Made by a program: the position numbers and the translations under genes. The notes beneath the pieces are model-generated. The model was not told where the DNA came from and made no database searches. It was given only the letters and a program-made list of their open reading frames with translations. From assembly GCA_944326915.1 (NCBI GenBank), contig CALVFT010000006.1, positions 17,464 to 81,463 on the forward strand: a stretch of DNA of 64,000 nucleotides. The letters run 5' to 3'. Source of the stretch: Candidatus Gastranaerophilales bacterium (GTDB lineage: Bacteria > Cyanobacteriota > Vampirovibrionia > Gastranaerophilales > Gastranaerophilaceae). Shown here piece after piece: positions 16,430 to 25,593 of the stretch (positions are counted from its first letter, which is position 1; each line of letters opens with the position of its first letter).

Positions 16430-17431
16430 ATGACAGTAAAATTTGAAGGACAAGATAGACGTCAAGCAAAATTAAACAAAATTTTACCTGAATATGGTTT
16501 CAAATCTTTAGAAGAAGCTAAAGAATTATGTGATTCTAAAGGTATTGATGTTGACGCTATTGTTAAAGGAATTCAGCCAATCGCATTTGAAAATGCTGTA
16601 TGGGCTTATACATTAGGTTGCGCTATTGCAATTAAAAAAGGTGTTAAAACTGCTGCTGAAGCTGCTGAAGCTATCGGTGAAGGTTTACAAGCATTTGCTG
16701 TACCTGGTTCAGTAGGTGACCAAAGAAAAGTTGGTCTTGGCCATGGTAATTTGGCTGCTATGCTTTTGAGAGAAGAAACTCAATGTTTCTGTTTCTTAGC
16801 TGGTCACGAATCTTTTGCAGCTGCTGAAGGTGCAATTGGTATCGCTAGAAATGCTAACAAAGTTAGAAAAACTCCTTTGAGAGTTATCTTGAATGGTTTA
16901 GGAAAAGATGCTGCTTATGTAATTTCTAGAATTAACGGTTTCACTTCTGTAGAAACTAAATATGATTACAAAACTGGCGAATTAAAAATCGTTAAAGAAC
17001 AACCATTCTCAGACGGAGAAAGAGCAAAAGTAAAATGCTATGGTGCAGATGACGTTTCTGAAGGTGTTGCAATCATGATTCATGAAGGTGTTGATGTTTC
17101 TATTACTGGTAACTCAACTAACCCAACTCGTTTCCAACACCCTGTAGCTGGTACTTACAAAAAATGGGCTATTGAAAATGGTAGAAAATACTTCTCTGTA
17201 GCTTCTGGTGGTGGTACTGGTAGAACACTTCACCCTGATAACGTTGCAGCTGGTCCTGCTTCTTATGGTATGACTGATACTATGGGTAGAATGCACTCAG
17301 ATGCTCAGTTTGCTGGTTCTTCATCAGTTCCTGCTCACGTAGAAATGATGGGTGTAATCGGTATGGGTAATAACCCAATGGTTGGTGCAACTGTTGCTGT
17401 TGCAGTAGCTGTTGAAAATGCTATGAAATAA
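16430..17431 (+). CDS. GGGtGRT-family protein
   Basis: This is a 333-residue cytoplasmic protein of the GGGtGRT family, named for the motif seen here at 260-266 (GGGTGRT) and followed by LHPDN. Other conserved-looking parts are GLGHGNLAAMLL, a Cys-Phe pair (QCFCFLAGHE) and an Ala/Gly-rich C-terminus. The biochemical function is unknown. Its near-constant pairing with the NifU-like gene, 59 bases upstream here, suggests a joint role in Fe-S or metal chemistry. Codon use is highly biased, so it is probably abundant. A terminator follows. Confidence 0.85.
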   Translation: MTVKFEGQDRRQAKLNKILPEYGFKSLEEAKELCDSKGIDVDAIVKGIQPIAFENAVWAYTLGCAIAIKKGVKTAAEAAEAIGEGLQAFAVPGSVGDQRKVGLGHGNLAAMLLREETQCFCFLAGHESFAAAEGAIGIARNANKVRKTPLRVILNGLGKDAAYVISRINGFTSVETKYDYKTGELKIVKEQPFSDGERAKVKCYGADDVSEGVAIMIHEGVDVSITGNSTNPTRFQHPVAGTYKKWAIENGRKYFSVASGGGTGRTLHPDNVAAGPASYGMTDTMGRMHSDAQFAGSSSVPAHVEMMGVIGMGNNPMVGATVAVAVAVENAMK

Positions 17432-17455
17432 ACTTTCAGGTAAAGAATATAAAAA

Positions 17456-17486
17456 GGCACATAGATTATTCTATGTGTCTTTTTTT
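17456..17486 (+). terminator. Terminator of the GGGtGRT gene
   Basis: A 10-bp stem with one G-T pair (GGCACATAGA / TCTATGTGTC) and a long T-tract lie 25 bases after the stop. Confidence 0.85.
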
Positions 17487-17509
17487 ATTATAAATATTTA
17501 GTTTATAGT

Positions 17510-17797
17510 TTATAAATTTTTTATTGCTCTTTCAAGTGCTTCTGTTTCTGTTATGTTATTTTCTGCTGCATAAGTTTTTATTTTATTGATAGATTCTTCA
17601 CTTAGTCTTCTGTTGAAAGGAATTTTAGGATTTTCACATTTTCTACCTGCTCCTTCTCTTTTGCCTCCCCATTGGCAGCCTTCTTTTTCTCCATGGTGAC
17701 ATTGATGACCGTGTTCGTGATTATGGCAACCTTCTCCATGATGGTGTCCACAGTTTCCGTGTTGATGATTACAATGTTCGTGTTCGCAATTATGCAT
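17510..17797 (-). CDS. His/Cys-rich protein with GGKREGAGRK motif
   Basis: The first 41 residues contain 14 His and 6 Cys, a probable binding patch for Ni, Zn, Cu or Co. Next comes WGGKREGAGRK (43-53), a basic Gly-rich motif common in small phage and plasmid DNA-associated proteins. Residues 60-95 (PFNRRLSEESINKIKTYAAE, then NNITETEALERAIKNL) read like a short strand plus two helices, as in ribbon-helix-helix DNA-binding proteins. I infer a metal-binding or metal-responsive DNA-binding protein, but no named family is recognised. A strong AAGGAGGG site precedes the ATG. The neighbouring genes on both sides are separate units. Confidence 0.7.
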   Translation of the reverse strand: MHNCEHEHCNHQHGNCGHHHGEGCHNHEHGHQCHHGEKEGCQWGGKREGAGRKCENPKIPFNRRLSEESINKIKTYAAENNITETEALERAIKNL

Positions 17798-17877
17798 AAT
17801 TTTCCCTCCTTTTTTATAAAAGGATTATAACTCTTGAATTTGAATATGTCAATACATAATCAAGTTAGGACTACTTA

Positions 17878-20800
17878 CTATTCTTTGGTTATGCCTTCGA
17901 TTAGTATGCAGTTAATTTGGCAGAATGTTTTCAGAACTTTTTTAGCTTTTTGAATTTTGATATGTACAGAATTATTTTTTGTTTTTTGTACCAAGGCGAG
18001 GGCTTTTTCGTACATTTTGGAAGCACCTTCAATGTAGTGTTTTTGTTGAGGTGATTTTACAAGTCCTATTTCTTGCAGGTATTTACCATATAGCAAGTAT
18101 AATCTTGATAGAAGATCGTTTAGGCTAAATTTTTCTGCAATTGTGATTGCTGATTCTAGGTGTATTTTTGCGGTATCAAAATCAGATATAGTGATACATG
18201 CTTCTATGATTATGGTTTTTAGTAAAATTACAAAGAAGTAGTTATCGATTTTAGGATTTTGTGCTACTTGTAATGCTTGTTCAGCTATTTCCAAGGCATT
18301 TTGTGGCCCTTCCGTAACTAGTGTGGCTTCAGCTATCAAATACCAAGTCAGGAGCGCTCCAATAGCCATTTTTTCTTTTGCAAAGTAAGCAATTTGATCA
18401 TTATATATTTCTATTGCTTGTTTTGTCTGGTCGTTGTCTCTGAAAATTTTTCCAAGAAGTGTTTTTAACATGTTTTTGGTGAAGTTATCTCCATTGTTAT
18501 TTGCAAAGGTAACAATTTGGAAAAGATCTTCTTGCATACCATCATATCGTTTTCTTAGGAAATTATTTATAGTGTTGATAAAATTCCAACGTAGGACAGT
18601 TTCATTGTCCATTGTGTTTTCTTGGTATTGTTTAAAAACTTCTTCAAGCATTTTTTCGGAATCGGCATATGAGCCTTTCATTGTATTTGCAAATGCAAGT
18701 GCGAGTTTGCATTTACAGATGAATAATTCATCTTTGATTTTATCTCGTTCAATTATGTCAAATAGTATTGTAAGAATTTCAAAAGAGCGATCATTGCCCT
18801 GTAAAATCAAAGCGTTAGCTAACATAAGATATGTTTTAAGCCAAGTTTCGTAGACAAATTGTAATGAAATATGTTTTGTGTTTTTGTTTTTTGTAAAAAA
18901 TTCATCAAATACAGGCATAATTTCTGTATCAATCATGTTGATAATTTGTCCGCAGTTTCCTATATTAAGAAGTGCTTGGAGTTTTGTACATTTTAACAGC
19001 GCTACTTCTAATTTATTTTCAGGTTTTGCTTTTTCTAAGACAGCATCTACGCATTCAACTTCTCCGAAGTAGTTACCTGTTTTTCTACAGCAGGTTGATA
19101 GATATGCAAGTAATTCGATTTCTTTTGGGCTGTTTCCTACTCCTTGTGCGTTAGATATTGCATCTGGAAGGTAATCCATAGCTTCTGATGGGTTTGAGTT
19201 GGCAAGAAGCTTTCCAAGTCTTTCTGATATGTTAAATCGAGTATTTAAAGTTGCTGTTTCATCAAATTCATTTATTAGTGCCATACATTGTTTTTGGGCT
19301 ATGGCATATAGGTTTGCATCACCGACAAATGCAGCAAGACGAGTATTTTTTGTCCAAATATTTAGAGCAAGTGATGCTTCTTTTAGGTTTTGAGCTATAA
19401 GTGCAAGAATTGTTATTGAATTTAATGTGAAAGATGTTAAAGATGTGAAAATTTTCTTGTTTATAGCTTCATAATTTGGATCTTTTTTAGAGTTATTAAT
19501 AATTGTTTCCCATAAAAGTTGGCTGCTGAACTCAAAAAATATTTCGTTCATCTGTGTAACATAATCCATTTTTTGTAGATATGTCATTATATCAAGGAAT
19601 TTTTTATCATCAACTTCAAATATTTCTTTCAAAAGGTTAATATTTATTTTGTCACCCAAAATAGCAGCACCAATTAGAATATCATATGCAATCGGATTGA
19701 TGTGAGCTAACAGACCGAGCCTGAATTCAAGTAAGCCTTTGAAATTTGTACTAAGTTCAAATGGTTGATCTGCAAGTTGACAATCGAATTTTAGGCATAA
19801 TGCATGATTTATGTATGAAGGGTTCCCGTTGCTGATTTTGTATATTTGAATTTGTTCATTTTGTGATATGCTTGGAAATCCTTCAATAGAAGATTCCTTG
19901 TTTTGAACAAGTTGTTTCATCTGTTCAAAGTCTAAAGGTGCAATTGCAATATCGAGGTACATATTTTTATTTTTTTGTTGTGGAAAATAAAAATATCCTT
20001 TAGCCGGTTTTGCTTCATTATATATTAGTAAAAATTTAAGTGAATTCCATATATTTGGTCGTTTAATCAGATGACTTATAAAGTCGTATGAAAAACCGTC
20101 TATAAAATCAAAATTGTCTACTACAAAAATAATTTGGTTATCTAGTGTAATTTTGTCAAATATTTTGAATAAACAATTAAATGTTTTTGCTTTGTTTGAA
20201 AATAAATCTTCAAAGTTACCTTCTGTATGAGGATATAAGAAGTTTAATAGGTCAAATACCTCGTTGTTAGATAGTTCTGGAAACTCATTTTTGAAAAATT
20301 TTGAGGCATCTTTTTTGAATTGTAAATTATTGATGCAAATATTTGGCAGATTAAAAAGATTTAGTAACATATCTTGGATAAGTCCGCCAACTGTGAGTTG
20401 CGTAATTGATGTACATTTCCCGTATATCCAAGAGTAATGTTTGTTGACAAGCTCTTGCATTGCAGATTTTAGGACGATAGTTTTACCAATTCCTTTTTCT
20501 CCGCTAAGAGAAAATATTTTTTTGTCTCTTGACAAAATACCCTTTACAAGTATATTCTTTGCACTTTCTTGTGAAACAAAGTTCGGAGGGTATTCCAGTT
20601 TTATCTGAACATTTTCTTTAGTTTCATCTTTAAGATTTTCTTTTATTTCTTCTTTGGGTGTCACAAATGAATAGCCGCATTTTCTGCATTTTTCAGCTTC
20701 AGGAAAGTTTACACTAGAACAATTTGGACATAATTTTAGAATTTCTTGTCCACAATTTTTGCATTTTAACTCAAAGATAGAATTTACTGTATTACAGTTT

Positions 20801-20886
20801 TTGCAAGTAAGTCCGGTTCTAGCTTTGCAGTATGGACACTTTAAAGAATTTTCAGGGATATTTTTTTTACAGACAGGACATTTCAT
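17878..20886 (-). CDS. Triple zinc ribbon, AAA/STAND-type NTPase and TPR-like repeat protein
   Basis: The N-terminal 70 residues hold 12 Cys in three zinc ribbons (3/6/17/20, 28/31/42/45, 53/56/67/70). A P-loop NTPase domain follows, with Walker A GEKGIGKT (129-136) and Walker B IIFVVDNFD (252-260). The C-terminal 500 residues are long helical TPR-like repeats. This layout resembles STAND-type signalling ATPases and the ATPase/TPR part of LuxR-MalT and adenylate-cyclase-linked proteins, but no output domain is present. It is probably cytoplasmic and could transduce signals by oligomerising. It follows the sigma-like gene by 15 bases, suggesting linked function. Confidence 0.75.
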   Translation of the reverse strand: MKCPVCKKNIPENSLKCPYCKARTGLTCKNCNTVNSIFELKCKNCGQEILKLCPNCSSVNFPEAEKCRKCGYSFVTPKEEIKENLKDETKENVQIKLEYPPNFVSQESAKNILVKGILSRDKKIFSLSGEKGIGKTIVLKSAMQELVNKHYSWIYGKCTSITQLTVGGLIQDMLLNLFNLPNICINNLQFKKDASKFFKNEFPELSNNEVFDLLNFLYPHTEGNFEDLFSNKAKTFNCLFKIFDKITLDNQIIFVVDNFDFIDGFSYDFISHLIKRPNIWNSLKFLLIYNEAKPAKGYFYFPQQKNKNMYLDIAIAPLDFEQMKQLVQNKESSIEGFPSISQNEQIQIYKISNGNPSYINHALCLKFDCQLADQPFELSTNFKGLLEFRLGLLAHINPIAYDILIGAAILGDKININLLKEIFEVDDKKFLDIMTYLQKMDYVTQMNEIFFEFSSQLLWETIINNSKKDPNYEAINKKIFTSLTSFTLNSITILALIAQNLKEASLALNIWTKNTRLAAFVGDANLYAIAQKQCMALINEFDETATLNTRFNISERLGKLLANSNPSEAMDYLPDAISNAQGVGNSPKEIELLAYLSTCCRKTGNYFGEVECVDAVLEKAKPENKLEVALLKCTKLQALLNIGNCGQIINMIDTEIMPVFDEFFTKNKNTKHISLQFVYETWLKTYLMLANALILQGNDRSFEILTILFDIIERDKIKDELFICKCKLALAFANTMKGSYADSEKMLEEVFKQYQENTMDNETVLRWNFINTINNFLRKRYDGMQEDLFQIVTFANNNGDNFTKNMLKTLLGKIFRDNDQTKQAIEIYNDQIAYFAKEKMAIGALLTWYLIAEATLVTEGPQNALEIAEQALQVAQNPKIDNYFFVILLKTIIIEACITISDFDTAKIHLESAITIAEKFSLNDLLSRLYLLYGKYLQEIGLVKSPQQKHYIEGASKMYEKALALVQKTKNNSVHIKIQKAKKVLKTFCQINCILIEGITKE

Positions 20887-20901
20887 AATTTCTTCACCTG
20901 T

Positions 20902-21477
20902 CTAATTAAATGCTTGTTTTACTTTTTCCATTAGTTTGAATAATCTTTTTGATACTTCTGATTGAGATAGACCTGTCTCTGCTGCAATCTCATTTTGAGT
21001 CAAACCTTTTTCATATCGCATTACATAAAGTTCCAGATATTTTTTATCAGGTTCAGAATCATTTATTGCATATACGGAGTCAATTACTCTTTGTAAAATT
21101 TCTTTTTTTATTACAATATCTTCAGGAGTCTCTTGGATTTTTACATTCGAATATGATATTTGTGCTGTTGAATAATTCTGAGTAGAATCTTCATGAATTG
21201 TTTCTAAAGATACTTCTCCGGTCGACATATAACCTGTTTTGGTTCTACGAAGTCTGCCTGAATCTTTTAGAACATTAATAATAGAAGTGGTTGCAATCTT
21301 TCTTAAATATGCTTCCAATGTCGCATCAGAAGTGACTGTCTTGACAATCAAAAGTGAACGCTTGCAAGTTTCGTTGAAAAAGTCATCATACAAATCTTCA
21401 TTATTTGTATATTTTTTATTGTTCTTGATTATTCTCTCTATTAAATCAATCTTATCTTGAGCTAGTTCTAGTTCCAC
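20902..21477 (-). CDS. Sigma-70-family-like factor
   Basis: The protein has the layout of a small ECF-type sigma factor. The helical residues 25-78 (including ATLEAYLRKIATTSIINVLK) resemble region 2, and 145-190 (YVMRYEKGLTQNEIAAETGL onward) form a clear region 4 helix-turn-helix. The linker is longer than usual (about 65 residues) and Ser/Thr-rich. The start is GTG 21477, preceded by AAGGA. It lies 36 bases after the giant TonB-like gene and 15 before the NTPase gene. No anti-sigma factor is recognisable, though one of these large neighbours could serve that role. Confidence 0.75.
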   Translation of the reverse strand: MELELAQDKIDLIERIIKNNKKYTNNEDLYDDFFNETCKRSLLIVKTVTSDATLEAYLRKIATTSIINVLKDSGRLRRTKTGYMSTGEVSLETIHEDSTQNYSTAQISYSNVKIQETPEDIVIKKEILQRVIDSVYAINDSEPDKKYLELYVMRYEKGLTQNEIAAETGLSQSEVSKRLFKLMEKVKQAFN

Positions 21478-21513
21478 TTCTTATTTTCCTTGTTCTCGAA
21501 CATTATAGCATAT

Positions 21514-24500
21514 TTATAGATATATTATAAGTCCTAAATTAAAATTAGGTCCTTTAACCTCTCCAGCAGGCGGTTTTACGACGTTTAAAGTATTTTTAAC
21601 AGATTGTAACACAATATCGTCAATTTGTTTAGAACCGCTGCTATTTACGATATTGGCATCTTGAACATTACCATTATTATCAAGTTTTATATTGACTTTA
21701 ACTTGGTTTGAGTATGCATATTCTGTTGCAAGCAATAAATCTGCAGATAAAGATAGTTTTATACTTTTTCCTGCTGTGACAAGATAGCTTTTTATTTTAT
21801 TGCTATATGACAGGTAATCAGGAATATCCCAAACAAGTTTTTGTACTGTAATATATGATTCTGTTGAAATCGGCTTTTGTTGCGGTGTTTTTACAGTATT
21901 TTTGAGTTCTTTTGAATTTTTTGCTTTTTGAATTTCGTTTTTATTAATAGCATTAATATCAGGAGTGTTTGTTGCAATTTTTGTTTCTTCTGATACTTTA
22001 TTTTCAGTATTATTTGCAGAAGTACTTACAGGCTCACTTGCAGGCATATCTTCCATAATTCCTGCTTCTGTTGGGTTTTGAGCTAGTGTATCAATATCTG
22101 CACTACCGTTTTTAGATTTAAGAAATGCAAATACTGATGCAGAAGCAAGTACTGCAACAACAACGGCTGAAGCTAAGATTAGTGTTTTGTTAGAGCCTGT
22201 TGATGATTTTGGATAAAGTGCTGCTCCCGGTGGTGGTTGAAGAGTGTTTTCTTCTTCTGCAAAGTTATGATTGTCTTCGTAATTGTCATCATAGCTATTT
22301 TCATCGCTAAATAGCATTTCTAATTTTTGGTTATTATCTTCTTCATCATTATTGACAGAGATATCTGGAATTTGTTCTTCCTCATTAGGTATATAATTTG
22401 TTTCTACCTGATCTATTAAAGATGCTATATCATCTTCTACAGATTTTTCTTGTATTTGAGGTTGTGGAATCGGTGTTTTTCTAATGTCTTGTTGAGGTTC
22501 AGGGTCATCACCAAATCCTAGTAATGCTTCGATATTTGTGCTTGGCATATCTTCTGCGTTTGTTTCTTCTGTAGTGATGTTAGTGTTTTCATTGAAATTC
22601 TCATTGACTACTTCTGTCTGCATCTCTTGTGGATTTGAGTTAAGGATATCATCAATTTCTGCTAAGAGATCGTCAGAAGATATCATTTCTTGATTATTGT
22701 TTGAATTTGATTCAACATCTGAAAAATCAATGTCATCTGCAATATTATCAATAGAAATATCTTCTAAATTGTTGTCAGATAGACCTTCAAGTAAATTTTT
22801 CCCAAAACTGTCTGTTTTATTTTTTTCATTTTTTTCATTAGCTTCTTGATCAGAATATTCAGAAATATTTTCAAAATTATAATCGTCTGATAAGTTTTCA
22901 AATATTTGTGGTTCTTCCGCAGTATTTAGATTGTTGTTGTCATTTTGAGAATATAGATCATCTATGCTCGGCAATATTTCAGATTCTTGTTTTGTTTCAT
23001 TGGCTAGAATATCTTGGTCTATATTTATATTATTAAAAGATCTATCTTCCTCTAATGTCTCTAAGTTCATATTCGTATCTGAGAAATCAGGGAAACTATC
23101 TTCTATAGATGTTGTGTTAGCAGAAGTATCATTTTCGTCAATATTTATATCTAGAGGAATATCAATCTCATCAGGTTGAAGTTCTTCTAGTGATAAATTT
23201 TCAGAGTTAATATTACTTTGGTTTAACGTACTATTCTCATCTTCTGAAATATTGATATTATCTGTTTGTATATCGTCAATTGATAGTGGTTCAATATCAA
23301 TATTATTTTGATTTACTGTGTCAATTTCATCTAGTGCAATATCCATAGGGCTAGATTGGATATCATCTACTGGTAATGGATCTATACTAATATCATTAGT
23401 AGAATTTTCATCAAAATTAATACCGATATCGTCTGTTGTAAGGTCGTTTATAGGTAATGGGTCTACGTTAATGGTATTCTCATCTAGATTTAATGGAATA
23501 TCTTCAAAATGATTCTCTTCAAGTTGTTCAAATGACACAATGTCATCGGTGTGTAAATTGTCTTGAGAGTCTAAAGTTGTAGCATTTGTATCAATGTTTT
23601 CAAAAGGTAATATATTTTCGTCGTTTTCAATTTGTAATTCACTAGATTCATTGTTGAAATTCAATTCTTCATTTGAGATATCTTCAATTTTTACAGCATT
23701 TGTGTCTGTGTCTTCTTTGATATCATCAATTTCTGGAATTTCAATGTCATTTAATGAAATTGAATCTTGAGTACCAAGTTTAAAATCTTGTAATGGTTCT
23801 ATTTCATTTTGGGCAATAACATTTTTTTCTGTATTATTTAAAGGCTCAATTAGATCACTAGTTATATCTAGAGTGTTCTTAGTGATGTCGACAGCGTCTT
23901 TTAATAATTCAGTACCATCTGCTATTGCTTCTGTTAAGGCAGCATCTTCAACGTTTGCTGCAACTGTTCCTGCTGCTAGTGCTCCTAATGCTCCTAATGC
24001 AGCAGTAGTTCCAAGATTTGCAGCATCTTCAAGTAAGTTCCCCTTATCTGTTTTTCCTTCGTCTGAAGGTATTGTAGATTCTAGGTTATCTAAATTATCA
24101 TTTATTGCGATATCTTCTAAATTATTATCAATATCGGCAACTGTATCTATTGTTGTAGTATTATCAATTTCTTGAGTCTGTTCCAAGTTAGTATTTTCTG
24201 AATTGATTTCATCTGTTTCAAAACCTGAAATAGGTACTATGTTGTCTGAAATTATTTCTCGTTTTTGAATATCGTTGTCTGTAAGTGCCCTATATGAAAG
24301 CAATTCAAAGTTTTCGAACTCGATAAATCTATCACGTAGTTCTATAGACTTTGTTAATTGTTCAAGTAAGTACTTTTTATCAGATGCAGAAATTTCGTTA
24401 TCTATCATTGATAGCATAATAGTTTCTGTTGCTTCCAATACTTCATTTGGTAAAGTTTGATTAGTATTTCCTTGAAAATTTGTTATAAAACGTTTTAAAT

Positions 24501-24966
24501 CAATCGGAGAATTTAGTTTTTCTTTTTCTATAAAATAATATGTATCGTTTGCATTATTTTTGTTTATTAACTTTGGTTCAAAAAATCCTAAAAAGCTTAC
24601 TTGGGTTAAGTCTTGTGCTAATTTAAAAACTACATAGATATCAGGGGTAATATTATTTTCAAAATGTGATTTTGGGATGAATATAAAATTCTCATCAAAA
24701 ACTACTCTTACGTCAATATGGATATTAGGCAGCATTACGTCAGCGATATCAACTTCTTCTAAAACTTTTTTTATTGAATGGATATTTCTAATATTATCGA
24801 TATTGATATTTTCAGAAACCAAATATTTTAGACATAATTCTGCACCTAGTGTGTTAATATATGCTCTATTTTGGGTTTCGATATCTGCAAATCCTTTTGC
24901 TGCGATGCTTGCTTCTATTTTTTCATTTTCTTCTATGTAAATTAGTGTGTCTTGACTTAAAACCAT
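21514..24966 (-). CDS. Giant acidic membrane protein with DUF1822-like N-terminus and TonB-like C-terminus
   Basis: Residues 1-240 resemble the cyanobacterial DUF1822 family (ETQNRAYINTLGAELCLKYL). Residues 250-910 are low-complexity, rich in Asp, Glu, Asn, Ile and Ser, and probably disordered; within them a degenerate repeat of about 30 residues occurs four times (499-611). A single membrane helix (927-949) follows. The C-terminal 115 residues have the size and strand pattern of a TonB C-terminal domain (QVKVNIKLDNNGNVQDANIV). The layout implies a large cytoplasmic N-terminal part and a periplasmic C-terminus that could contact outer-membrane proteins. It leads an operon with the sigma-like and NTPase genes. 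GGGGAG precedes the ATG. Confidence 0.75.
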   Translation of the reverse strand: MVLSQDTLIYIEENEKIEASIAAKGFADIETQNRAYINTLGAELCLKYLVSENINIDNIRNIHSIKKVLEEVDIADVMLPNIHIDVRVVFDENFIFIPKSHFENNITPDIYVVFKLAQDLTQVSFLGFFEPKLINKNNANDTYYFIEKEKLNSPIDLKRFITNFQGNTNQTLPNEVLEATETIMLSMIDNEISASDKKYLLEQLTKSIELRDRFIEFENFELLSYRALTDNDIQKREIISDNIVPISGFETDEINSENTNLEQTQEIDNTTTIDTVADIDNNLEDIAINDNLDNLESTIPSDEGKTDKGNLLEDAANLGTTAALGALGALAAGTVAANVEDAALTEAIADGTELLKDAVDITKNTLDITSDLIEPLNNTEKNVIAQNEIEPLQDFKLGTQDSISLNDIEIPEIDDIKEDTDTNAVKIEDISNEELNFNNESSELQIENDENILPFENIDTNATTLDSQDNLHTDDIVSFEQLEENHFEDIPLNLDENTINVDPLPINDLTTDDIGINFDENSTNDISIDPLPVDDIQSSPMDIALDEIDTVNQNNIDIEPLSIDDIQTDNINISEDENSTLNQSNINSENLSLEELQPDEIDIPLDINIDENDTSANTTSIEDSFPDFSDTNMNLETLEEDRSFNNINIDQDILANETKQESEILPSIDDLYSQNDNNNLNTAEEPQIFENLSDDYNFENISEYSDQEANEKNEKNKTDSFGKNLLEGLSDNNLEDISIDNIADDIDFSDVESNSNNNQEMISSDDLLAEIDDILNSNPQEMQTEVVNENFNENTNITTEETNAEDMPSTNIEALLGFGDDPEPQQDIRKTPIPQPQIQEKSVEDDIASLIDQVETNYIPNEEEQIPDISVNNDEEDNNQKLEMLFSDENSYDDNYEDNHNFAEEENTLQPPPGAALYPKSSTGSNKTLILASAVVVAVLASASVFAFLKSKNGSADIDTLAQNPTEAGIMEDMPASEPVSTSANNTENKVSEETKIATNTPDINAINKNEIQKAKNSKELKNTVKTPQQKPISTESYITVQKLVWDIPDYLSYSNKIKSYLVTAGKSIKLSLSADLLLATEYAYSNQVKVNIKLDNNGNVQDANIVNSSGSKQIDDIVLQSVKNTLNVVKPPAGEVKGPNFNLGLIIYL
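23134..23472 (-). repeat. Four tandem degenerate 30-residue protein repeats
   Basis: Within the acidic protein (residues 499-611) four units share a core like IDPLPIDDIQTDDI followed by an acidic DEN-type tail: VDPLPINDLTTDDI, IDPLPVDDIQSSPM, IEPLSIDDIQTDNI and SENLSLEELQPDEI. The DNA repeats are diverged, so this is an old duplication series rather than a recent one. Confidence 0.7.
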
Positions 24967-25032
24967 ATTTTAATTCTCCCCTTCTAATTAATAAGATGAC
25001 ACCAGAAAAAAAAATATTCCATTTTTATTGTA

Positions 25033-25048
25033 AAGATTTGTAAATCTT
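25033..25048. promoter_or_regulatory. Possible operator palindrome in a divergent intergenic region
   Basis: AAGATTT-GT-AAATCTT is a perfect 7-bp-arm palindrome in the 183-bp gap between the giant acidic protein gene and the divergent 134-aa gene. Nothing else supports it as an operator. Confidence 0.25.
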
Positions 25049-25149
25049 ATTGAAAACAAAAAATATTTGAGCAAAAATTATTTTGTTGACGTTTTATATG
25101 CTGGGTCTTTAGTTTAAGATAGGTAGAGTTTAATTGCAAGGAGGTTTAT

Positions 25150-25554
25150 ATGCTAAGGGCAGTATCAAGTGTTAGTTTTAGAGCCGGTTCTTCGAAGGAT
25201 TTAGATAGAGTATCTAATGTCGCAGAAAAACCAGTTCGTCATAAAAACCCTAGTATTCCAGAATTTGAAGAACCTGAAAAGCAAGTTTCACAAGTTGCTG
25301 TCGCAGGAGGTGTCGCTGCTGCTTTGTTAGCAACTTGGGTAGGGCTTGGTATTGCTGTAGGTAGAAAAGGTTCTAGTTGGGAAAAAATTGTACCTTTAGA
25401 AGGAGAAAAACTAAAGTTTTCTGAAAAGGTTAAAAACTTCTTCTTTGAGGTAGGTAAATCTGCTGATGATACTTATAGAAAAGTCTTTTCTAAACCTCCA
25501 AAAGCTCCTGAACCTAAACCTAAAATGAATCTAGAATCATTAGCTGAGGAATAA
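25150..25554 (+). CDS. Small single-pass membrane protein of unknown function
   Basis: The protein is not recognised. A basic, Ser-rich N-terminus (about 1-45) is followed by one hydrophobic helix (VAVAGGVAAALLATWVGLGI, about 48-68) and a Lys/Pro-rich tail that ends PPKAPEPKPK. It lacks a cleavable signal peptide. An AAGGAGG site lies close to the ATG and a terminator follows, so it is a convincing single gene. It is divergent from the 17.9-25 kb operon and might share regulation with it, but there is no direct evidence. The N-terminal VSFRAG segment resembles short motifs in other small proteins here. Confidence 0.65.
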   Translation: MLRAVSSVSFRAGSSKDLDRVSNVAEKPVRHKNPSIPEFEEPEKQVSQVAVAGGVAAALLATWVGLGIAVGRKGSSWEKIVPLEGEKLKFSEKVKNFFFEVGKSADDTYRKVFSKPPKAPEPKPKMNLESLAEE

Positions 25555-25561
25555 ATTTTAT

Positions 25562-25593
25562 AAAAAAAGGTCTGCAATTCGCAGGCCTTTTTT
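25562..25593 (+). terminator. Bidirectional terminator between the 134-aa gene and hemW
   Basis: A 13-bp stem with one G-T pair (AAAAAAGGTCTGC / GCAGGCCTTTTTT) lies between two convergent genes, with T-runs on both strands. Confidence 0.85.

Noticed and set aside
23134..23472. Repeated DNA in the acidic protein gene as a possible CRISPR-like array.
   Set aside because: The repeats are diverged, in frame and lack constant repeat units with variable spacers. It is a protein repeat.
23873..24175. Ala/Ser-rich open frame on the plus strand inside the giant acidic protein gene.
   Set aside because: Composition mirrors the antisense strand of the acidic gene, with no ribosome site or conserved features.
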